64,000 nucleotides of DNA from JACCXG01 sp963750935 (lineage in GTDB: Bacteria > Acidobacteriota > Vicinamibacteria > Vicinamibacterales > 2-12-FULL-66-21). The notes under the pieces are model-generated. The model was not told the DNA's origin and made no database searches. It saw nothing but the letters and a program-made list of their open reading frames with translations. A program made the position numbers and the translations under genes. The stretch is from positions 50,226 to 114,225 of the forward strand of contig CAVVSR010000002.1 of assembly GCA_963750935.1 (NCBI GenBank), read 5' to 3'. Positions 57,030-64,000 of this stretch are shown one piece after another (positions within the stretch are counted from its first letter, which is position 1; each line of letters starts with the position of its first letter).

Positions 57030-57422
57030 TCACCGGACGATGATGGTGCCGCGCAGGTTGGGGTTGTCGGGATCTTCGTGATCGTGGAACCCGCACGAGC
57101 GCACCGCGACGAGATTGCCGGACTCGCGGCTCTGGGTCGGGTTGAGCAGGCCGACCTGGTTCAGCTCGGGACAGTCCTGATGGTCGGGATGCAGGTCCGA
57201 CGTCATGTCGTGACGGCGGGAATGGCTGTTGACGAACAGCACGCGCGTGCCCGGCGACACGGTCAGCTGCTTCGGGCTGGCGATGCCGCCCGAGGAGATC
57301 GTGATGACGTTCGGATTCGTGGTCGGAGGATTCGTGGACGGAGACGACGGCGAATCGCTCCCGCCGCAGGCGGTCAGCAGGAGCGCGGTTGTCCAGAGCA
57401 GTGCCCGGACGTTGGTCGACAT
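57030..57422 (-). CDS. Cupredoxin-like lipoprotein 1
   Basis: 130 residues. A lipoprotein signal ends in LLLTACGGS, followed by a Ser/Pro/Asn-rich linker. The domain is plastocyanin-like: ITISSGGIASPKQLTVSPGT, then NSHSRRHDMTSDLHPDH with a His, and CGFHDHEDPDNPNLRG with Cys and His that could bind type 1 copper. No clear axial Met is seen. It lies 68 bases behind a paralogue and would carry or buffer copper/electrons in the periplasm. Confidence 0.8.
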   Translation of the reverse strand: MSTNVRALLWTTALLLTACGGSDSPSSPSTNPPTTNPNVITISSGGIASPKQLTVSPGTRVLFVNSHSRRHDMTSDLHPDHQDCPELNQVGLLNPTQSRESGNLVAVRSCGFHDHEDPDNPNLRGTIIVR

Positions 57423-57445
57423 ACGCCGAATTGTAGTCCCGTGGC

Positions 57446-57471
57446 AGGCTGCTGAAAAACGCAGCCTTTTT
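57446..57471 (+). terminator. Hairpin with T-run
   Basis: AGGCTGC (57446-57452) and GCAGCCT (57461-57467) pair around TGAAAAAC, followed by TTTTT. On the plus strand it is a textbook intrinsic terminator, but no plus-strand gene ends here. The start GGCAGGCTGCTGAAAAA resembles ends of some insertion sequences, so it may be a relic. Confidence 0.45.
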
Positions 57472-57490
57472 CCTTTTCCCTTTCAGATTA

Positions 57491-57910
57491 CTACTGGACT
57501 CTGATCGTGCCCTTGAGCGACGCGTTGTCCGGGTCGATGTGATCGTGGAAGCCGCACGTGCCCGTCCCGCCGAATGAATTCGTCAGCCGCGTCTGGCCGG
57601 CGGCGATGGTCCCCAGCGCATTGATCGACGGACAGTTGCCGTGCGCCGGATGCGGGTCCGAGGCGATCTCGTGCGGAGCCGAGTGGCTGTTGACGAAGGT
57701 GACGCTCTGTCCGACCGAGATCGTCACCTGCGACGGGCTCACGGTGTTGTTGGCGCCGATCGTAATGGTGGCCCCGCTTGGGCCGGGGCCCGAGCCCGAG
57801 GGCGCGATCGGCGATCCGCCGCCGCCGCCGTTATCGCTGTCGCCGCACGCCAGCAGGCCGACAGCCAGGGCGAGGAGCACTCCCCGCCACACCGGGATAT
57901 CCAGACGCAT
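57491..57910 (-). CDS. Cupredoxin-like lipoprotein 2
   Basis: 139 residues. The signal ends in the lipobox LLACGDSD and is followed by a Gly/Ser/Pro linker. The core ATITIGANNTVSPSQVTISV, NSHSAPHEIASDPHPAH and CGFHDHIDPDNASLKG parallels the neighbouring paralogue; candidate copper ligands are the His of PHEI plus Cys and His of CGFHDH. It is 10 bases behind the DUF5777 gene, so the two are co-transcribed. A membrane-anchored electron carrier or copper chaperone is likely. Confidence 0.82.
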   Translation of the reverse strand: MRLDIPVWRGVLLALAVGLLACGDSDNGGGGGSPIAPSGSGPGPSGATITIGANNTVSPSQVTISVGQSVTFVNSHSAPHEIASDPHPAHGNCPSINALGTIAAGQTRLTNSFGGTGTCGFHDHIDPDNASLKGTIRVQ

Positions 57911-57920
57911 ATGGGAACCT

Positions 57921-58763
57921 CTAGAAGAACTTGCGTGAGATGTTGAAGCCGAGGAACCACGTGTCGTGGTCCGTTCCGCCGCGCGCGAGCTGCGCCAGCG
58001 TCGTGCCGAAGCCGTTGGAGAAGTTGAGCTGGAAGCTGTGGCCGCCCGCGCGCTTCTCGAACCCGAAGCTCACATACGTCGCGCCAGGATCGTGTCCGAC
58101 GCGCGGCGCCGCTTCGGCCACGACGTAGACCGTGGGCCGCACGCGGAACCGGCCGCCGACGCCGATGATGGTGGTGCTGTTGTCGTCGACCAGCTCGCTC
58201 GGCAGCAAGCTCGTGTTGTTGATCCAGATCGGGTGCAGATACAGCGCGCCGTAGCGGCCCAGGGTCCTCGACAGGACCGCGCCGATCGCCGGCGAGTAGC
58301 TTTCCTGGAAGTTCTGCAGCCCCTCGACGCTGGCGACGATATCGACGCCTACCGGGCTGCGTTCCTGCGAGATCAGATGGTGCTGGGCGAAGAACTGGAT
58401 CGTCTTGTCGCTGGTGCGGTGGATGCCGATCTGCGTGCCGGCGATGATGCCGAAGCGATACTCCAGGCCGATCTGGGCGCCGCCGTCGAGGCCGAACGCA
58501 TCCTCGGCGAGATCGCCGAAGCTGCCCGACCCGAGCGAGCGGGTGAAGCGGTGGGTGACGCGGAACGAGCTGCCGAACCGCGGCACTCGCAAGGTGGTGG
58601 GCAGGCCGATCAACGTGAAATCGGGCTGCGTGACGTTCACGGCGCGATCGCTCGGTGCGGGTTGTGCCTGATCCTGGCTGGCGGCGGTGGCACGAATCGC
58701 TGCGGGGTTGCCCGCGGTGAGAAACAACACCGCGGCGGCTGTCAGTAGGTGCGTCATCGTCAA
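57921..58763 (-). CDS. DUF5777-family outer-membrane beta-barrel protein
   Basis: About 280 residues (ATG 58757 is an alternative start). A signal peptide (HLLTAAAVLFLTAGNPA) leads to alternating strands such as FRVTHRFTRSLGSGSFGDLA, GLEYRFGIIAGTQIGIHR, QFFAQHHLISQERSPVGVDI and the ending TWFLGFNISRKFF, with terminal Phe like outer-membrane barrels. The function of the family is unknown. It heads a group with two cupredoxin lipoproteins and a cytochrome relic, suggesting periplasmic redox or metal work. Confidence 0.82.
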   Translation of the reverse strand: MTMTHLLTAAAVLFLTAGNPAAIRATAASQDQAQPAPSDRAVNVTQPDFTLIGLPTTLRVPRFGSSFRVTHRFTRSLGSGSFGDLAEDAFGLDGGAQIGLEYRFGIIAGTQIGIHRTSDKTIQFFAQHHLISQERSPVGVDIVASVEGLQNFQESYSPAIGAVLSRTLGRYGALYLHPIWINNTSLLPSELVDDNSTTIIGVGGRFRVRPTVYVVAEAAPRVGHDPGATYVSFGFEKRAGGHSFQLNFSNGFGTTLAQLARGGTDHDTWFLGFNISRKFF

Positions 58764-58778
58764 ATGGCCTCGCTATCG

Positions 58779-59060
58779 TGGGGCGCCAATCTCAATCCAC
58801 CGCTTGACGATCTCGATCTGTCCCGCGTCAGATGCGGCGGTCCGAAAACGGCCGTCTCAGCCCGAAATTCCGGGGCGCCCCTCCATCTTATGGATCAAGT
58901 AGCTGTTGTCGGGATCGCCGGGCTCCGATCGCAGCGACTGGCCACGTTGACGATGCGCGCGCACGTCGCCGGTGAGCGCCAGCCCTCGTGAACGCACCTT
59001 TATCCCTGTTTCCCCTCCCGTGTCGGTGATGCAGGGCAATTCCGGTGCCCGCACGCGCGG
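58779..59060 (-). pseudogene. Relic of a small c-type cytochrome (PSCyt1-like) gene
   Basis: Family-typical pieces appear in different frames: RGLALTGDV, IVNVASRSL, then EPGDPDNSYLIHKMEGRPGI, a stop, and QIEIVKRWIEIGAPR before a TAG. These are the usual parts of small cytochrome-like domains linked to DUF5777 operons. At least three frame changes or stops are needed within about 250 bases, and no clean CxxCH remains. This looks more decayed than the single-base shifts elsewhere. It lies just upstream of the DUF5777 gene on the same strand. Confidence 0.55.
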
Positions 59061-59136
59061 CCGCGATCGGCATGAAATGCCGACGCGATCGCGAACCCGG
59101 TTACGTCGAGGGAAACGGACTTACCTGCGGCGAAAG

Positions 59137-60500
<1,364 letters not shown>

Positions 60501-60501
<1 letters not shown>

Positions 60502-62291
60502 CAGGAAACGGGGAGCTCGATCCGCACGGTGGTGCCGATCCCGAGGCGGCTCTGGACGCGAATGGTGCCTTTCAGTCCTTCCACGATGTTGCGGGAGATA
60601 GCAAGTCCCAGGCCGGTTCCGGTCCGCCGCGTCGTGAAATACGGATCGAAGATGTTCGGGAGGTCCTCTGGGGCGATGCCGGCCCCCCGATCCCGGACCT
60701 CGAGGGCGACCCGCGGCGGGCCCATCAGGGTCGCGGCGGTCGTGGCAATCACGATCGCGTCCGGCAGGAGCGTCGAGCCGGGCTGCGCCGACAGCGCGTG
60801 CTGGGCGTTGGTGAGGACGTTGACGAGCACGAGCCGGAGCCGCTCGGCGTCGGTCACGATTGCCGGCAGGCCCGGCTCCAGGGCCAGGGTGACCGGCGTC
60901 GACGCCGCTTCGGCGCCGCTGGCCTTGACCGCGTCGGAGCAGAGCGCGTTGAGATCGACCGGCGCGAGGTCGAAGTTGATCGGCTTGGCGAAATCGAGCA
61001 CCTCGGTCACGATCCGGTTCAGGCGGACGATCTCCTCGTCGATGTCCGCCACCGCCCCCCTGACGTCGTCTGCCGCGACCGGATCCTTCCTCAGGCCGCG
61101 CAGCGCCGCCTTGATGATCATCAACGGGTTGCGGATCTCGTGCGCGACCACCGTCGACAGCCGGCCGAGTGACGACAGCCGTTCGCGCTGGGCGGCCTCG
61201 CGCTGGAACCGTTCGATCGACTCGGTCATCGTGTTGAAGGTGGAGGCCAGCAGCCGCGCGTCCTCGTCCTCCCAGTTCGAATGGGCCGACAGCGGGATCT
61301 TGCGGGTGAGATCGCCGGTCGACGCCATCTCACGCATCGTCGCGGTGATCGTGCCGAGCGGGCGCGTCATCGTGCGCGCGATCCCGTAGCTGACGACCGT
61401 TGCCGCCAGGACCACGAGAAACGCGGTGAAGAGCAGCGAGGTGTGGAGCGAGGTCAGGAACGACAAGCGCTCGGTGCGCGAACGCAGGATGATGGCCTTG
61501 GCGAGCGGTTTGTCGTCGCGCAGGGCGGTGCGTGTGATGGCCGGCGGCGTGCCATCGGTCGACAGGTCCACGGTCATCGCGATGTATTCGCTGCCTTGGA
61601 GCCACACCTGCTGTGAGAGCCCGTTCCTGGCGAGCAGCGGCGCCAGCGTCGGCCAGCCATCGGGCGGCAGCGTCGACGCATAGATGAGGCCGTCGACGCC
61701 GAAGGCGACTTCGCTGTTGGTCAGCGATCGGAAGCGCGCCGCCACGTAGCGATCGAGGCTGAACCCGATGCTCAGCGTTCCGAGAATGGCCGGCGCATCC
61801 GGGTCGATCCAGATCGGCACCGACACCAGCTGGAGAATGCCCCCGGGGTGGGGAACGAACGTGCTGGCCTCGCCGCCGGCCAGGGCCTGGCTCAGTCCCG
61901 GAATGTTGGTCATGCCCGCCGTGACCGGCGTGTCGGGCAGGCGAACGAGGACCTTGCCCTTGCTGTCGGTCACCAGGAACAGGTCTGCGGACAGCTGCTG
62001 CTGATACTGCTCGACGACGCCGCGTGCTGTGGATTCGTCACCCGGCTCGACCGCGGCCTTGAGCCGCGAAAGGTCAGCGATGAGCCGCGCCTCGAGGGTG
62101 AAGTGCTCGACGCGGATCCGGCGGTTCTCCTCGATCAGGGTGCGGGCTTCGTCGAGCCCGCGCAGCAGCTCCTTTTCCGCCTGACTGGTGACTGCGACAT
62201 TGACGTGGTAGATGCCCACGCCGATCGAGACCACCGCGAGCAGCGCGCTCGCGACGAAGATCCGATTCGTCAGCGAGGAGAAGAGGCTCAA
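60501..62291 (-). CDS. Membrane sensor histidine kinase
   Basis: About 596 residues from a TTG at 62291 (upstream in-frame ATG at 62375 would overlap the divergent gene). A first membrane segment (IFVASALLAVVSIGVGIYHV) is followed by a periplasmic sensor of about 250 residues. A second membrane segment (LLFTAFLVVLAATVVSYGIA), a HAMP linker, the HisKA box VVAHEIRNPLMIIKAAL with the phospho-His, and an HATPase domain (NVLTNAQHALS; DRGAGIAPEDLPNIFDPYFT; GTGLGLAISRNIVEGLKG) complete it. It phosphorylates the NtrC-type regulator next to it. The signal sensed is unknown. Confidence 0.9.
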
Positions 62292-62300
62292 GAGGCACCA

Positions 62301-62308
62301 ATTATAAT
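62301..62308. promoter_or_regulatory. Palindromic -10 box shared by divergent genes
   Basis: ATTATAAT is self-complementary and gives a perfect TATAAT on each strand (plus 62303-62308, minus 62306-62301). The plus gene starts at 62316 and the minus gene at 62291, so both transcripts would be nearly leaderless. No good -35 box is seen for either. Confidence 0.45.
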
Positions 62309-62315
62309 CGCCGTG

Positions 62316-62654
62316 ATGACCCGCCCCATTTTCTCCCTGCAGCAGGCGCGCGAGATGCTGCCCCAGATCAAACACCTCACCGCCGACGCGGTGCGCCAGG
62401 CCGAGTCGCTGGCGTCACAGCTCCAGGGCCTGGGCGAGGACGATCCGTCGCACGCGCTGCTGTCCACCGCCTTGCGGGACGTGGTCAATACCTGGGCCGA
62501 CGAGGTCCGCGCGCTGGGTCTCGAAGCCAAGGGGATGTGGCTCGTCGATTTCGACAACGGCGAAGGCTATTACTGCTGGTCCTACCCCGAAGAAACCATC
62601 AGCCACTATCACGGATACGACGACGGCTTTGCCGGACGGATCTCGATTCACTGA
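62316..62654 (+). CDS. DUF2203-family protein
   Basis: 112 residues. It starts MTRPIFSLQQAREMLPQIKH, with a helical middle (TALRDVVNTWADEVRALGLE) and the family end GYYCWSYPEETISHYHGYDD, including the conserved Cys/Trp/His residues. DUF2203 proteins are small cytoplasmic proteins of unknown function. It is divergent from the histidine kinase gene with 24 bases between start codons. The stop is followed by a period-13 repeat. Confidence 0.85.
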   Translation: MTRPIFSLQQAREMLPQIKHLTADAVRQAESLASQLQGLGEDDPSHALLSTALRDVVNTWADEVRALGLEAKGMWLVDFDNGEGYYCWSYPEETISHYHGYDDGFAGRISIH

Positions 62655-62663
62655 CTGAGCAGT

Positions 62664-62705
62664 CAAGTAAGTCAAAAGCTAAAGGCAAAAGCTAAAGGCA
62701 AAAGC
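62664..62705. repeat. Tandem repeat of AAAAGCTAAAGGC
   Basis: Two full 13-base units and a partial third follow the DUF2203 stop (AAAAGCTAAAGGC, AAAAGCTAAAGGC, AAAAGCC). The unit looks like a heptamer AAAAGCT plus a shortened AAAGGC, matching the other intergenic repeats in style. Confidence 0.75.
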
Positions 62706-62716
62706 CGGATTTGCGC

Positions 62717-62773
62717 TTGGCCGGCGTTCGGTTGCGGGTATATAAAGGAATCAGCACAATGGAACGCCGTTCC
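62717..62773 (+). promoter_or_regulatory. Promoter and operator candidate of the IclR gene
   Basis: TTGGCC (62717-62722), an 18-base spacer and TATAAA (62741-62746) form a fair promoter. An inverted repeat GGAAC-GCC-GTTCC (62761-62773) lies just downstream of the expected start site and 14 bases before ATG 62788. This placement suits autorepression by the IclR-type protein. Confidence 0.5.
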
Positions 62774-62787
62774 GCATAGTGGAATCA

Positions 62788-63756
62788 ATGGAAACAGGCC
62801 GCGAATCACAGACGTCGCTGGAGAAGGCGCTCGATCTCTGTGAAGTCCTGGCCGGGTCCCAGCGCGGGCTGACGGTGTCGGAGCTCGCCCGATCGCTGAA
62901 GCGGCCGCCGTCCACGGTCCACCGGCTGCTCGCGGTGCTCAAGCGGCGCGGCTACGTCCGGCAGGACGAGGATACGACCCGGTACAGCCTGACGCTGCGG
63001 ATGCTCGATCTCAGCTTCAAGCTGCTGGGCCGGTCGGAACTGCGGCTGCACGCCTATCCCGTCCTGCGCGAGTACGTCCTCACGGCCGGGTGCCGCGTCT
63101 TCATTGCGGTTCCGCAGTCCGGGGACGTCACGTATCTCTGGCAGGCGGGACCGGACGAGGTCGGGATGCACACCGTCTACGGACGGCAAATGCCTGTGCA
63201 TTGTGCGATTTACGTGGACAATCGCGCGGCGACCAGGAGGCTGAGCTGCCTCAGGCTCGAGCGGCCCGCCGATGCGGCCGAGCCGGAGCGCATCGCGCTC
63301 CGCTTCGGCACGGCCGAGGCGAAGCCGGCGCCGCTTCAGCGGCTGCTGTGTACGTGCGCGCCGGTGCGGGACTACACCGGCCGGGACGTGGCTCGCGTCG
63401 GGGTGTTCACCCACGCGGCCGCCGAGTACCCGTTCGCTGCCGATCAGACGGCGGCGGCGATCGAGCTCGCGCGGTTGATCTCTCTACGACTGGGGTATCT
63501 GCCCGGACCGATGGAAGCGGCGCCTGGCCCGCCGCGCGCCATCGGAGACGGGTGCGGTTTCACGGGCTGGCTGACGCCTGCGGCCATCGCCGTCGGGAGC
63601 GAGGAGTCAGATAGCGGGAGAGGCGCGCTGAGCGCGCCGCGCCGGAGCGGAGCGGGGCAGAGGGGCCCCGCGAGCGACGGCGATGGGGGGTCCGGCGGGT
63701 CGAAGCCCCCGGACGGAACGACTGGAGGACGTTGTCGTGGCGTACATCATTACTGA
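62788..63756 (+). CDS. IclR-family transcriptional regulator with repeat-derived C-terminal tail
   Basis: About 322 residues from ATG 62788 (a GTG at 62779 is possible). The winged helix is LEKALDLCEVLAGSQRGLTV, then ELARSLKRPPSTVHRLLAVL with the recognition helix. The effector domain has RMLDLSFKLLGRSELRLHAY, VGMHTVYGRQMPVHCAIYVD and TRDYTGRDVARVGVF-like text. A normal IclR protein would end near LISLRLGYLPGP; the last 60-70 residues (from about 63590, SDSGRGALSAPRRSGAGQ) are encoded by the dispersed GC-rich element. The regulated genes are unknown; the adjacent ferredoxin gene is a candidate. Confidence 0.83.
   Translation: METGRESQTSLEKALDLCEVLAGSQRGLTVSELARSLKRPPSTVHRLLAVLKRRGYVRQDEDTTRYSLTLRMLDLSFKLLGRSELRLHAYPVLREYVLTAGCRVFIAVPQSGDVTYLWQAGPDEVGMHTVYGRQMPVHCAIYVDNRAATRRLSCLRLERPADAAEPERIALRFGTAEAKPAPLQRLLCTCAPVRDYTGRDVARVGVFTHAAAEYPFAADQTAAAIELARLISLRLGYLPGPMEAAPGPPRAIGDGCGFTGWLTPAAIAVGSEESDSGRGALSAPRRSGAGQRGPASDGDGGSGGSKPPDGTTGGRCRGVHHY
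63622..63714 (+). repeat. Dispersed two-hairpin GC-rich element, copy C
   Basis: A leading stem GGCGCGC-TGA-GCGCGCC (63622-63638) is followed by hairpin 1, GCGGGGC (63652-63658) with GCCCCGC (63665-63671), the linker GAGCGACGGCGATGGGG, and hairpin 2, GTCCGG (63690-63695) with CCGGAC (63709-63714). It encodes the tail of the IclR protein and ends shortly before the ferredoxin ribosome site. Confidence 0.7.
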
Positions 63757-63997
63757 ACCCTGCATCGGAACGAAGGACACTGCCTGCGTGGACGTGTGCC
63801 CGGTGGACTGCATCCATCCCCGCAAGGACGAACCGGAGTTCGCGTCGACGGAGATGCTCTACATCCACCCGGACGAGTGCATCGACTGCGGGGCCTGCGT
63901 GCCGGCGTGCCCGGTCGAGGCGATCTTCGCGCTCGACGAGACGCCGGAGAAATGGAAGAACTTCATTCCGATGAACGCCGAGTACTTCCAGAAGTAG
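63737..63997 (+). CDS. fdxA: 7Fe-type ferredoxin
   Basis: 86 residues from GTG 63737, behind GGAGG. The cluster ligands are clear: Cys9, Cys17 and Cys21 (PCIGTKDTACVDVCP) and Cys48, Cys51, Cys54, Cys58 (CIDCGACVPACP), the [3Fe-4S][4Fe-4S] pattern of FdxA proteins, with an extra Cys25. The C-terminal segment (KWKNFIPMNAEYFQK) is typical. It is a small cytoplasmic electron carrier. It starts 20 bases inside the 3' end of the IclR reading frame, which reaches it only because of the inserted element. Confidence 0.93.
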   Translation: MAYIITEPCIGTKDTACVDVCPVDCIHPRKDEPEFASTEMLYIHPDECIDCGACVPACPVEAIFALDETPEKWKNFIPMNAEYFQK

Positions 63998-64000
63998 ACG

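Noticed and set aside
57441..57475. Insertion-sequence end
   Set aside because: GGCAGGCTGCTGAAAAA resembles known ends, but no transposase, partner end or target duplication was found.

Overview
The window is about 64 kb of GC-rich bacterial DNA with densely packed genes. I see no tRNA, rRNA, CRISPR array or intact insertion sequence. The gene content fits a heterotrophic Acidobacteriota (probably Vicinamibacteria-like): an Oar/CarboxypepD-type TonB receptor, many secreted Gly/Arg-rich proteins, Tat-exported Gfo/Idh oxidoreductases, PQQ enzymes with c-type cytochromes, ThuA and DUF5777 proteins. This placement is inferred from gene content, not from a marker gene.

Layout. 1-1816 (minus): a c-type cytochrome gene and the start of a PQQ dehydrogenase gene. 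1925-14234 (plus): aromatic catabolism, namely pcaF, a secreted feruloyl-esterase-like protein, a MetE-like protein, pcaH, pcaG, pcaB, a fused pcaD-pcaC, a fused enoyl-CoA hydratase/3-hydroxyacyl-CoA dehydrogenase, a feruloyl-CoA synthetase and an amidohydrolase. 14251-17201: a BACON-repeat protein, a PcaR-type IclR regulator and an aldose epimerase. 17708-28321: a TonB receptor, a cytochrome/PQQ sugar dehydrogenase, Gfo/Idh, a ThuA protein, an ABC ATPase and small secreted proteins. 28439-30236: two exported methyltransferase-like paralogues. 30266-40764: a GntR-controlled sugar-acid locus (glcF, glcD, FAH hydrolase, SDR, IlvD/Edd dehydratase, DUF3500, gntR; divergent MFS and SDR). 40869-42656: a metallo-beta-lactamase-fold protein and a NIPSNAP protein. 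42703-47173: an aromatic-acid transporter, pcaI, pcaJ and pobA. 47178-56998: an aldo/keto reductase, two Gfo/Idh proteins, a complete Weimberg-type trio (xylonate dehydratase, 2-keto-3-deoxyxylonate dehydratase, ketoglutarate semialdehyde dehydrogenase) and mmsA. 57030-62654: cupredoxin lipoproteins, a DUF5777 protein, a cytochrome relic, a sigma-54 two-component system and DUF2203. 62788-63997: an IclR regulator and a ferredoxin.

How the genes work together. The two pca loci plus pobA cover 4-hydroxybenzoate to protocatechuate to succinyl-CoA and acetyl-CoA. The ligase, hydratase/dehydrogenase and amidohydrolase trio looks like a thiolase-independent hydroxycinnamate side-chain pathway feeding it, headed by an exported esterase that could release ferulate from arabinoxylan. 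Pentose released from the same polymer could be oxidised by two non-phosphorylative routes: the Weimberg route to 2-oxoglutarate, and a diketo-acid route to pyruvate plus glycolate, with glcDF oxidising the glycolate. The window therefore reads as a feruloylated-hemicellulose programme.

Two further signals stand out. Intergenic gaps carry heptanucleotide tandem repeats and a dispersed two-hairpin element that adds tails to neighbouring proteins. At least twelve otherwise intact genes or junctions are broken by apparent single-base frameshifts, most easily explained by assembly error.
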